The notes beneath the pieces were generated by a model. The model made no database searches, was not told where the DNA came from, and saw only the letters and a list, made by a program, of their open reading frames with translations. From the NCBI GenBank assembly GCA_017558425.1, contig JAFYVD010000046.1, forward strand, positions 1-19,788: a stretch of DNA of 19,788 nucleotides, read 5' to 3'. A program made the position numbers and the translations under genes. The stretch comes from Clostridia bacterium (GTDB lineage Bacteria; Bacillota_A; Clostridia; RUG12999). This document shows, piece by piece, positions 9,551 to 16,357 of this stretch (position 1 is the stretch's first letter; the number at the start of each line of letters is the position of its first letter).

Positions 9551-10581
9551 AAGATAACACCTTCGTCGCCTTTAACGATTTCACCAATGATGTAAGCGTC
9601 TTCGCCGGCAGCTTTTAAGATGTCAAGAGATTTTGCTGCATCTTCTTTTGATACAACAATGCTCATACCTACGCCCATATTGAATGTGTTGAACATATCA
9701 CGTTCGGGAATGTTGCCACGTTTTGCGATAAGGTCGAAAATGGGGAGGATTTTAAGAGAAGATTTGTCAATCTTCGCAGAGTAACCTTCGGGAAGGCTTC
9801 TCGGAATATTTTCGTAAAAACCGCCGCCTGTGATATGGGAAATTGCTTTAACTTTAACTTCGTCCATAAGAGCGAGAACGGGTTTTACATAAATCTTTGT
9901 GGGAGTGAGAAGAGTTTCGCCGATTGATTTTCCGCCGAGCTCAGCAAGAGGAGTTGTGATGTCGCCGTTTTCTACATCGAGAACTTTTCTTACCAGAGAG
10001 AAACCATTTGAGTGAACACCGGAAGAGGGGAGAGCGATAATTACATCGCCTTCTGTAACTGTGGTGTTGTCAAGAATTTTGTCTTTATCAACCACGCCTG
10101 TGGAATAGCCTGCAAGGTCATATTCCTTTTCGGGATAGAAACCGGGCATTTCAGCAGTTTCACCACCGATAAGTGCCGCACCTGCCTGAACGCAACCCTC
10201 AGCTACGCCGGATACGATAGCTGCAACTCTTTCGGGGTCGTTTTTGCCAACTGCAATGTAGTCAAGGAAAAATAAGGGTTTTGCACCGCTGCAGATAATG
10301 TCGTTAACGCACATAGCAACACAGTCGATACCAACTGTATCGTGCTTGTCCATTTTAAATGCAATTTTAAGTTTTGTACCAACACCGTCAGTACCGCTTA
10401 CAAGAACGGGTTTTTTGATTCCTTCAAGGTCAAGCTCAAAGAGACCTCCGAAACCGCCCAGACCACCGATTACACCGGGGGTAACTGTTCTTGTAATGTG
10501 AGTTTTCATAAGTTCAACCGCTTTGTAACCGGCTGTGATGTCAACACCGGCATTTTTGTAACTTTCGCTGAAACTTTTCAT
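9547..10581 (-). CDS. purM: Phosphoribosylformylglycinamidine cyclo-ligase (AIR synthetase)
   Basis: It cyclises FGAM to AIR using ATP, the fifth step. The 344-residue protein is the usual length. It shows the PurM/PurL superfamily features: a glycine-rich stretch [12 protein letters not shown] (39-50), [12 protein letters not shown] (61-72), [12 protein letters not shown] (84-95), a GGETAEMPG motif and [14 protein letters not shown] near the C-terminal half. ATG 10581 has AAGG (10592-10589) 7 nt upstream. The gene lies 29 nt after the PurF-like gene and overlaps purN by four bases. Nothing unusual is seen. Confidence 0.97.
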   Translation of the reverse strand: MKSFSESYKNAGVDITAGYKAVELMKTHITRTVTPGVIGGLGGFGGLFELDLEGIKKPVLVSGTDGVGTKLKIAFKMDKHDTVGIDCVAMCVNDIICSGAKPLFFLDYIAVGKNDPERVAAIVSGVAEGCVQAGAALIGGETAEMPGFYPEKEYDLAGYSTGVVDKDKILDNTTVTEGDVIIALPSSGVHSNGFSLVRKVLDVENGDITTPLAELGGKSIGETLLTPTKIYVKPVLALMDEVKVKAISHITGGGFYENIPRSLPEGYSAKIDKSSLKILPIFDLIAKRGNIPERDMFNTFNMGVGMSIVVSKEDAAKSLDILKAAGEDAYIIGEIVKGDEGVIL

Positions 10582-10610
10582 AATGATACCTTAGCCTTTC
10601 TATATTAATC

Positions 10611-12035
10611 TTATTCTTTACCTGTCCAACAATAGGTGCAAAGCTGACTTTCGTCAAGACCTATTGATTCGATAACACCTTCGAGTGACTGGAATTCCAG
10701 AGAAGCAAAGTTAAGCTTTTCGCAAATTCGTTTTCTTAAGTTTTTGCCACGTTCTGTAGCTGAATCACTGTATTCGCTGAGGTAGTTTAAACCTTCTTCA
10801 CCTTCAAGTTCAACTATAATCTGACGGGCGATAAGCTCCATATCACTTGTTGCTCTTGAGAAGTTGAGGTATTTACAAGCATACATAATGGGGGGGCAAG
10901 CGGAACGCATGTGAACCGACTTGGCTCCGTTTTCGTAAAGGAAATCAACCGTTCCTTTAAGCTGAGTTCCTCGAACAATTGAGTCATCCACGAAAAGAAG
11001 GTTTTTGTCCTGAATCAGTTCGTGAACGGGGATGAGTTTCATTCTTGCAACTTTGCTGCGTTCTTTCTGACTTGCAGGAATAAAACTTCTCATCCATGTA
11101 GGAGTGTATTTGATAAATGGTCTTGCAAAAGGAATTTTACTTTCGTTAGCATATCCGATTGCGTGGGGTGTACCCGAATCGGGAACGCCGCCAACATAAT
11201 CTATATCATCGATAAGACCTGTTTCTTTATCGTGCTTTGCCATAATCTCGCCGTTGCGATATCTCATGCTTTCGACATTTACGCCTTCGTAACTTGTTGT
11301 GGGATATCCGTAATAACTCCAGAGGAAAGAACAGATTTTAAGTTCCTTTCCGGCAGGGGCAAGCTGCTCAATGCCATCAAGAGTTACTTTGACAATTTCG
11401 CCGGGACCAAGTTCTTTTTCGGTTTCATAGCCGAGCTTCTGGTAAGCAAATGATTCAAAAGAAACACAGTAACCATCTTCTTTTTTGCCAATGAGAATGG
11501 GGAGACGACCAACGCGGTCTCTTGCAGCTATAAGTGAACCATCGTTGTTGAGAATGAGTATAGATGCTGTGCCCTGAATTACCTTCTGTGCAAATCTGAT
11601 ACCTTCAACGAAATCACTTTTCTGGTTTATAAGTGCTGCAACAAGCTCTGTTGAGTTTATCTTTCCGCCTGTCATTGTGCTGAAATGTCCGCCGCTGAAT
11701 GACAGATAGTGTTCAATCAATTCTTCGGAGTTATTGATAACGCCGATAATGCAGATTGCAAAAGTTCCGATGTTGGAACGAATGAGGAGTGGCTGAGGGT
11801 CGCTGTCGCTAATACAGCCGATTGCCGATGTGCCGCTCATTTCGTCAAAAACGTGTTCAAACTTTGTTCTGAAGGGTGAATTTTCAATGTTGTGAATTTC
11901 ACGCTGAAGACCGAGTTTGCTGTCATACGCCGCAATTCCGCCTCTTCTTGTACCTAAATGTGAATGATAGTCGGTGCCGAAGAAAACATCCGAAAGTGCA
12001 TCTTCTTTACAAATTGCTCCAAAAAAACCGCCCAT
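10611..12035 (-). CDS. purF: PurF-like amidophosphoribosyltransferase with a degenerate glutaminase domain
   Basis: By position and fold this is the first enzyme of the pathway (PRPP to phosphoribosylamine). It has 474 residues; ATG 12035 is supported by AAAGG (12048-12044), 8 nt upstream. The phosphoribosyltransferase half is well preserved: GGVPDSGTPHAIGYA (282-296), FIPASQKERSKVARMKL (318-334) and the PRPP loop LFVDDSIVRGT (348-358). Four cysteines (235, 387, 466, 469, the last two in CTYCWTG) match the Fe-S ligand pattern of Bacillus-type PurF. The N-terminal Ntn domain has the right outline but not the chemistry. Met is followed by GGFFGAI where the catalytic Cys should be, and by hand alignment to E. 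coli PurF the positions of Arg73, Asn101 and Asp127 are Ser, Ile and Ser (GCISDSD, CIIGVINN, INSTEL). No alternative start gives an N-terminal Cys. It may use free ammonia, be fed by a partner, or have another role. The gene symbol marks homology only. Confidence 0.85.
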   Translation of the reverse strand: MGGFFGAICKEDALSDVFFGTDYHSHLGTRRGGIAAYDSKLGLQREIHNIENSPFRTKFEHVFDEMSGTSAIGCISDSDPQPLLIRSNIGTFAICIIGVINNSEELIEHYLSFSGGHFSTMTGGKINSTELVAALINQKSDFVEGIRFAQKVIQGTASILILNNDGSLIAARDRVGRLPILIGKKEDGYCVSFESFAYQKLGYETEKELGPGEIVKVTLDGIEQLAPAGKELKICSFLWSYYGYPTTSYEGVNVESMRYRNGEIMAKHDKETGLIDDIDYVGGVPDSGTPHAIGYANESKIPFARPFIKYTPTWMRSFIPASQKERSKVARMKLIPVHELIQDKNLLFVDDSIVRGTQLKGTVDFLYENGAKSVHMRSACPPIMYACKYLNFSRATSDMELIARQIIVELEGEEGLNYLSEYSDSATERGKNLRKRICEKLNFASLEFQSLEGVIESIGLDESQLCTYCWTGKE

Positions 12036-12083
12036 AAATTTCGCCTTTCTGCCCAAAATAAAATGTTTTATTAAACGAACATA

Positions 12084-12111
12084 CGCCTCTTGCCTTGGGC
12101 AGGCAGGGGCG
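12084..12111 (-). other. Imperfect hairpin in the purE-purF intercistronic gap
   Basis: The 87-nt gap between purE and the PurF-like gene is the longest inside the operon. It contains arms CGCC-C-CTGCC and GGCA-A-GAGGCG with one mismatch and one bulge. An AT-rich stretch, without a clean T run, follows before the next ribosome binding site. It could be a processing or stability element or an attenuator; it may also be without function. Confidence 0.3.
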
Positions 12112-12122
12112 CATGAGAATTA

Positions 12123-12617
12123 TTAATTGTTGTATTTCGCCGCAACTGAATCATTTGCGGAAAGAACCTTGTCCGCAGCTGATTTTCTCTGTGCGTCAAG
12201 CTTTGCCGCCAGATCTGAATCTGAAACGGCGATGATTTGCATTGCCAGAAGTGCTGCGTTGACAGCTCCGTCGATTGCAACTGTTGCTACGGGTATGCCT
12301 GAAGGCATCTGAACTGTTGAAAGCAGAGCGTCCAGACCATCAAGGGTTGATGATTTAACCGGTAAACCGATTACCGGCAAAGTGGTACAGGCTGCAACTG
12401 CGCCTGCAAGATGAGCCGCTTTACCTGCGGCTGCAATGATAACACCAAAGTCGTTTGCTCTGGCGTTTTCTGTGAACTCACGAACCTGCACGGGAGTGCG
12501 GTGAGCTGAGTATACGTGTACCTCGTAGGGTACTTCAAAATCTTTTAATGTTGTTATAGCTTTTTCAACAATGGGCAGGTCACTGTCGCTACCCATAAGA
12601 ATTCCAACTTTTTTCAT
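12123..12617 (-). CDS. purE: N5-carboxyaminoimidazole ribonucleotide mutase / AIR carboxylase
   Basis: It makes CAIR, the sixth step. The 164-residue protein begins MKKVGILMGSDSDLPIVEKA and carries SAHRTP (37-42), a glycine/alanine loop IIAAAGKAAHLAGAVAA (60-76) and LSTVQMPSGIPVATVAID (99-116), all typical of PurE. ATG 12617 is taken because the protein then starts at the conserved first strand; GGAAAGG (12636-12630) lies 12 nt upstream, a rather long spacing. The usual partner PurK is not in this window, so whether this enzyme takes N5-CAIR (class I) or AIR plus CO2 (class II) is open; the loop keeps the AAHL feature usual for class I but replaces GG by GK. It is the first gene after the riboswitch, and the terminator's T tract ends right at its ribosome binding site. 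Confidence 0.95.
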   Translation of the reverse strand: MKKVGILMGSDSDLPIVEKAITTLKDFEVPYEVHVYSAHRTPVQVREFTENARANDFGVIIAAAGKAAHLAGAVAACTTLPVIGLPVKSSTLDGLDALLSTVQMPSGIPVATVAIDGAVNAALLAMQIIAVSDSDLAAKLDAQRKSAADKVLSANDSVAAKYNN

Positions 12618-12636
12618 TAGTAAACACAACCTTTCC

Positions 12637-12680
12637 AAAAATTAAAAACGGACAGACCTATACTGTTTATAGATCTGCCC
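12637..12680 (-). terminator. Intrinsic terminator of the ZTP riboswitch (expression platform)
   Basis: A 13-bp stem pairs 12680-12668 (GGGCAGATCTATA) with 12662-12650 (TATAGGTCTGTCC), including two G-U pairs, around a 5-nt loop AACAG. It is followed by five T (12648-12644), then AA and five more T. Its 5' arm begins inside the conserved aptamer end CUGGGCA, so the folded aptamer and the terminator exclude each other. Ligand binding should therefore allow read-through into purE. Confidence 0.92.
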
Positions 12681-12753
12681 AGACGGTCGACACTTTTAAT
12701 ATTTTTTGCTCCCCGGCAGTTAAAACCTGCCAAATCCGTCAGTTGCAAAAAAC
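12677..12753 (-). ncRNA. ZTP (pfl) riboswitch aptamer controlling the purine operon
   Basis: The minus strand folds as the pfl/ZTP class. P1 pairs TTTTTTGC (12752-12745) with GCAAAAAA (12709-12702). P2 is GGCAG (12731-12727) with CTGCC (12719-12715), followed by the conserved CCGGGGAGC. After a 16-nt linker comes CCGTCTGGGCA (12686-12676), the 3' signature usually written CCGCCUGGGCA. The pseudoknot partners GACGG (12740-12736) and CCGTC (12686-12682) are exactly complementary. This matches a compensating change from the usual GGCGG/CCGCC. The class senses ZTP/ZMP, which builds up when 10-formyl-THF is short, and activates purine and folate genes. Here it heads an operon containing both formyltransferases and glyA. 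Confidence 0.93.
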
Positions 12754-12775
12754 AGTTTATATAACTTATATGAAT

Positions 12776-12804
12776 ATTATATAATATAATACATAAAAAG
12801 TCAA
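12776..12804 (-). promoter_or_regulatory. Sigma-A promoter of the purine operon
   Basis: On the minus strand TTGACT (12804-12799) and TATAAT (12781-12776) are 17 bp apart. Transcription should begin near 12769, giving a leader of about 150 nt that contains the whole riboswitch and terminator. The resulting transcript would be about 12 kb. Confidence 0.88.
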
Positions 12805-12809
12805 TGTTA

Positions 12810-12856
12810 TTTTTGTATAAAAAGAGACAATATTTTTAAAATTATTTATACAAAAA
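12810..12856. promoter_or_regulatory. Candidate operator: 12-bp perfect inverted repeat between divergent promoters
   Basis: TTTTTGTATAAA (12810-12821) and TTTATACAAAAA (12845-12856) are exact reverse complements separated by 23 bp. The left arm lies 5 bp upstream of the purine -35 box, and the right arm 17 bp upstream of the protease -35 box. Such placement would suit a dimeric regulator acting on both promoters, but the region is very AT-rich and chance is a real alternative. It does not match the Bacillus PurBox. Confidence 0.3.
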
Positions 12857-12873
12857 GTTATTTTAAAATGTGC

Positions 12874-12902
12874 TTGAATAAGTCAGCGAATTGTGATATT
12901 AT
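12874..12902 (+). promoter_or_regulatory. Sigma-A promoter of the SLH-protease gene
   Basis: TTGAAT (12874-12879) and TATTAT (12897-12902) are 17 bp apart, about 35 nt upstream of ATG 12938. It diverges from the purine operon promoter, and the interval 12618-12937 holds only these two promoters, the riboswitch, its terminator and the inverted repeat. Confidence 0.75.
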
Positions 12903-12937
12903 AAAATAAACACCTTGTTTTGGAAAGAAGGTAGAAT

Positions 12938-14722
12938 ATGAGAAAGAAAATCATGGCACTTTTGCTTGCGATAATAATGGTAAGCGGCGTTTGTGTATAT
13001 GCTTCGGCGGAAAGGGATATAACTCCGCAAGAGGAGTTGGCGCTGGATTTGAAAAAAATGGGGCTGTTTAAAGGGGTGTCGGATACCGAATTTGAACTTG
13101 ACAGAGCGCCCACGAGAATTGAAGCTGTGGTTATGCTTATTCGTGCATTGGGCAAAGAGGAGCAGGCTTTGTCGGCAGAATGGGAGCATCCGTTTACAGA
13201 TGTACCCGATTGGGCTGACAAATATGTCGGATATGCATACAAAACGGGGATTTCAAATGGTACATCGGAAACCACCTTTGGTACAGAAACGGCATCGGCT
13301 GAAATGTATATCACATTTATGCTGCGTGCACTTGGATATTCGGACAAAAACGGACAGGATTTTGTTTGGGATAACCCTTTCACACTTGCTCGAAATACAG
13401 GCATTTATCCGATTGGACTCAGCACAACAAATTTCCTGCGTGCCGATGCTGTAATGGTTACATACGCGGCTCTTGCGGCACAGCTAAAAGAAAGCGAATC
13501 GTCACTTGCGAATAAGCTGATTTCCGAGGGCGTTTTCAGCAAAAGTCAGTTTGATGAAAACTATAAATCAGAGAAAATCACTCTCGCAGGCAGCCCTGTT
13601 GAACTCACAGCAGAGCAGATTTATGCCAGATGTTCGGCGGCTGTTTTTTACATTGAAGTATTTGATGAAAATAATTATATGCTTGGAACGGGCAGTGGTT
13701 TTTTTGTTGATGAATATGGTACTGCGATAACAAATTATCATGTTATTGACGGAGCGGTTTCTGCATCTGTGACCTTATCATCTAATGGAGATGTTTATGA
13801 GGTTTTAGGCGTATACGACTACAGCAAGGAAGATGACTGGGCTGTTATAAAAGTTGACGGTTCGGGATTTCCTTATCTTATGACAGGAGATGCTTCAACT
13901 GCGGTTGGAGGAGCAACTGTTTATGCAATTGGCAGCCCACTTGGCTTGCAGAACACCATTTCTCAGGGGATTATTTCTAACCCGAAACGCGTGATTGACG
14001 GCAAGAATTTTCTTCAGACGAGTGCCGCTATTTCTCAAGGTTCAAGCGGTGGTGCACTGATTAATAAATACGGCGATGTAATAGGTATTACTTCGGCAAA
14101 ATTCGTTGCCGGCGAAAATCTTAGTCTTGCTGTTCCGATGACTACGGTGAAGAAGAACAATACCGATTCGGTTACTACGTTGAAAGAATTGTTTGGAAGA
14201 AAAGAACTGCCGCAGTATTCTACAGATGGTTCGCTGACAAGAGAAGAACAGGCTTACAATTGGTTGGTAGCGTTTATTACAACAAGTGCAAACACTCAAA
14301 TTGCGGGTTATCCGGCGTTTGAAATTATAGAGCCGACTGAATATGGTGAAAAAAGTGTGGCGCTGATATTGCAGGACGGATTTGTGGCAGCCGGAATATC
14401 GGAAGACTATAATGGTTCGTATTATTTTTGTGCAATCGCACTAAGTCCCGGTGACAAACCGTATGTTTACTATACTTATGAAGGTTCGTCAGGGTTTTAT
14501 GGATTTAAAGGAACAAGGGAACTGGATGCGGAAAATTACATTCCGTTTGAACCGATTTATTTTGACGAAATAGAAGGGGAAGCGGAAGAAGATCTTAACG
14601 CCTCAATATGCGGAGATTATGTCTCTGACACCCTTGCTTTTGTAGAAGCGATATTTATAAAATACATATCGGAATTTGGTGACTTTGGCATTGCTGATCT
14701 TGGATTTACAAATTTTAAATAA
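12938..14722 (+). CDS. Secreted SLH-domain trypsin-like (HtrA-type, S1C) serine protease
   Basis: This is a predicted cell-wall-attached protease of 594 residues. A signal peptide (residues 1-24, basic start, hydrophobic core, ending YASA) is followed by S-layer-homology segments at about 27-70, 84-133 and, more degenerate, 140-182; these usually bind pyruvylated wall polymer. The protease domain spans about 228-405. The catalytic triad appears complete: His268 in TNYHVID, Asp300 in DDWAVIKV and Ser370 in GSSGGAL, with the HtrA-like IGSPLGLQNTISQGIIS between them. Unlike DegP or HtrA there is no PDZ domain and no membrane anchor. The last 170 residues (about 425-594) form a Tyr- and acid-rich domain I do not recognise. 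AAGG (12928-12931) is 6 nt before ATG. It diverges from the purine operon and shares a bidirectional terminator with the next gene. The natural substrate is unknown. Confidence 0.85.
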   Translation: MRKKIMALLLAIIMVSGVCVYASAERDITPQEELALDLKKMGLFKGVSDTEFELDRAPTRIEAVVMLIRALGKEEQALSAEWEHPFTDVPDWADKYVGYAYKTGISNGTSETTFGTETASAEMYITFMLRALGYSDKNGQDFVWDNPFTLARNTGIYPIGLSTTNFLRADAVMVTYAALAAQLKESESSLANKLISEGVFSKSQFDENYKSEKITLAGSPVELTAEQIYARCSAAVFYIEVFDENNYMLGTGSGFFVDEYGTAITNYHVIDGAVSASVTLSSNGDVYEVLGVYDYSKEDDWAVIKVDGSGFPYLMTGDASTAVGGATVYAIGSPLGLQNTISQGIISNPKRVIDGKNFLQTSAAISQGSSGGALINKYGDVIGITSAKFVAGENLSLAVPMTTVKKNNTDSVTTLKELFGRKELPQYSTDGSLTREEQAYNWLVAFITTSANTQIAGYPAFEIIEPTEYGEKSVALILQDGFVAAGISEDYNGSYYFCAIALSPGDKPYVYYTYEGSSGFYGFKGTRELDAENYIPFEPIYFDEIEGEAEEDLNASICGDYVSDTLAFVEAIFIKYISEFGDFGIADLGFTNFK

Positions 14723-14723
14723 C

Positions 14724-14756
14724 AAAAAAGATTCATCCGTCGGATGAATCTTTTTT
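14724..14756. terminator. Bidirectional rho-independent terminator between convergent genes
   Basis: The perfect stem AAAAAAGATTCATCC / GGATGAATCTTTTTT closes on a 3-nt loop (739-741 of this kilobase). The A and T tracts let it serve both the protease gene (plus) and the repeat protein gene (minus), whose stop codons flank it at 14722 and 14772. Confidence 0.92.
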
Positions 14757-14771
14757 ATGTGTTCGGGGTTA

Positions 14772-16193
14772 TTATTTAGCGCTGGTGAGCAGTTTGAATA
14801 TTTCTTCTGTCACATATGTTTTTGAATCAACTATAACGGGGAAGTTTTCTTCTGCCTGACCTTCAAACATAGCTTCGCCGATTTTTATTCTTACAATGTT
14901 TCTTGTTTTACCTGCAATGTCGATACTCCAATCACTGTCATTCCAATTAACTGTGTAACCGAGTGTTTCAAGAACGTGGCGGAGTGCAAATCTGGGAGCG
15001 GAACCTTCTGTAAACAGTGCAGCATCAGCAAATTCGAACGTTTCGCCATCAACGGTGAAAGTGGTTTCGTCTGCTGCTGTTTCTGCTTCTGCAAGGGATA
15101 AAACTGCAATTTTTTCAGCAGGAACGTGAGCGGGGAGGCTCATGCCGACTGTGGATGCAAATGCAACAATTTCAGAACCTTTTGTGATGTCGCCGCCGCG
15201 AAGCATAATTCTGATTTTGTGAGCAATAACGGGAGTTTCGTCTGAGTAAACAATTCTGTTATTTCCGTCGGCTGACATAATTTCGCCATTTTCGTTTGTG
15301 TCAACAACTGCATAAATGGGTGCAGCGATGGAGTTGTCTGTGTTTACAAAAATGTAGTAAGCATATGCCTGAGGAGGAAGACTTCTGGTTGTCATTGTGC
15401 TGACAACGGCTGTGATAACAGCGTCTTTTTCAATTTTTTCAACAGGGTTCATATTGTAGTCGCAGATGTATGTGTTTTCATCAATGTTGAAACGGAATTC
15501 GTTTTCGCCGATAACAACATAATCTTCACCGATTTCGCTAACTGTTCCGCTGATAGAAGTTTTATCTGCGATTGCAGATTCTTCAACTACAACTTCTTCA
15601 ACGGGAGCGAGGGATAAAACTGCAATTTTTTCAGCGGGAACGTGAGCGGGGAGGCTCATACCGACTGTGGATGCAAATGCAACAATTTCGGAACCTTTTG
15701 TGATGTCTGCGCCTTTAAGCATAATTCTGATTTTGTGAGCAATAACAGGGGTTTCGTCGCTGTAAACGATTTTGTTTGTGCCGTCGGCAGACATAATTTC
15801 ACCATTTTCGTTTGTATCAACAACGGCATAAATGGGATGTGCTTCAGAGTTGTCTGTATTAACAAAAACAAAGTAAGCGTAGTTCTGAGCGGGGAGTGAC
15901 ATTGTTGTCATTGTGCTTACAACAGCAACTACCTGTGCATCTTTTTCTACTTTTTCTACAGGATTTAAGCTGTAGTCGCAAATATAAGTATTTTCGTCGA
16001 TGTTAAGCTGAAGCTCATCGTCACCAAGCATTAAATATTCATCGGTAACTTCTGAAACAATACCGGAAACGGATGTCTTTTCAGCAACCTGTTCTGAAGT
16101 TTCGGCAGGGATTGGTTCTGTGGTCTGTGCGCTTGCTGTAAACATTGAGAAAACAAGTAAAACTGCAAGAGCTAAAGTGATAAATTTTTTCAT
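14772..16193 (-). CDS. Secreted repeat protein with C-terminal copper-amine-oxidase-N-like (stalk) domain
   Basis: The product is a 473-residue exported protein of unknown function. Residues 1-22 form a clear signal peptide ending ASA. Residues 39-196 and 211-368 are two near-identical copies with an exact 172-residue period; each holds NIDENTYICDY, YAVVDTNENGEIMSADG, IVYSDETPVIAHKIRIML and STVGMSLPAHVPAEKIAVLSL. Each copy itself looks like two related halves, since STMTTMSLPAQ and STVGMSLPAH occupy matching places. Residues about 378-470 (FTVDGETFEFADAAL ... LRHVLETLGYTVNWNDSDWSIDI) resemble the small domain first named from copper amine oxidase N-termini, common in exported clostridial proteins; no amine oxidase catalytic domain is present. 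ATG 16193 follows AAAAGGAGAA by 7-8 nt. A TTGACT lies upstream (minus strand, about 16244-16239), but the -10-like TATATA is only 13 bp away, so the promoter is uncertain. The function may be structural or ligand-binding in the wall. Confidence 0.8.
   Translation of the reverse strand: MKKFITLALAVLLVFSMFTASAQTTEPIPAETSEQVAEKTSVSGIVSEVTDEYLMLGDDELQLNIDENTYICDYSLNPVEKVEKDAQVVAVVSTMTTMSLPAQNYAYFVFVNTDNSEAHPIYAVVDTNENGEIMSADGTNKIVYSDETPVIAHKIRIMLKGADITKGSEIVAFASTVGMSLPAHVPAEKIAVLSLAPVEEVVVEESAIADKTSISGTVSEIGEDYVVIGENEFRFNIDENTYICDYNMNPVEKIEKDAVITAVVSTMTTRSLPPQAYAYYIFVNTDNSIAAPIYAVVDTNENGEIMSADGNNRIVYSDETPVIAHKIRIMLRGGDITKGSEIVAFASTVGMSLPAHVPAEKIAVLSLAEAETAADETTFTVDGETFEFADAALFTEGSAPRFALRHVLETLGYTVNWNDSDWSIDIAGKTRNIVRIKIGEAMFEGQAEENFPVIVDSKTYVTEEIFKLLTSAK
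15090..15563 (-). repeat. Tandem repeat copy 2 within the secreted repeat protein gene
   Basis: This encodes residues 211-368 and aligns with the first copy at a fixed 516-bp offset with no gaps. The last 100 bp or so are almost identical at DNA level, while other parts differ at many codons, for example QLNIDENTY against RFNIDENTY. Confidence 0.9.
15606..16079 (-). repeat. Tandem repeat copy 1 within the secreted repeat protein gene
   Basis: This encodes residues 39-196, the first 158-residue unit, separated from the second by a 14-residue Val/Glu-rich linker (PVEEVVVEESAIAD). The fixed spacing between copies shows an in-frame segmental duplication. Confidence 0.9.
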
Positions 16194-16281
16194 TTTTTTG
16201 TTCTCCTTTTCTGTTTTTCGTATATAATACTTTTCAAAAAGTCAAAAGGTTGCAAAAAAATAAAAAATTTTTTTATTGTAT

Positions 16282-16310
16282 TTGACAAAAAAGAATGCCG
16301 GTGATATAAT
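16282..16310 (+). promoter_or_regulatory. Full-consensus sigma-A promoter of the polysaccharide locus
   Basis: TTGACA (16282-16287), 17 bp, TATAAT (16305-16310) is an exact consensus. It lies about 48 nt upstream of ATG 16358, with GGGAG (16343-16347) in the leader. A second TATAAT at 16324 lacks a suitable -35 box. Confidence 0.9.
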
Positions 16311-16357
16311 ATTATAGGTATGTTATAATGTAAAAAAATTATGGGAGCTGATGATAA

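Noticed and set aside
10611..12035. PurF-like gene as a pseudogene
   Set aside because: The frame is intact over 474 codons, it has a good ribosome binding site, and the PRPP loop and cysteine ligands are conserved, so selection on the product seems likely.
12805..12873. PurR (PurBox) operator upstream of the purine operon
   Set aside because: No CCGAAC-type PurBox is present; the only symmetric element is the AT-rich inverted repeat reported separately.
14772..16193. 516-bp repeat as an assembly artefact
   Set aside because: The two copies differ at many synonymous and amino-acid positions and are joined by unique linker sequence.
16324..16329. Second TATAAT as an additional promoter
   Set aside because: No acceptable -35 box lies 16-18 bp upstream, while an exact-consensus promoter sits 19 bp further up.
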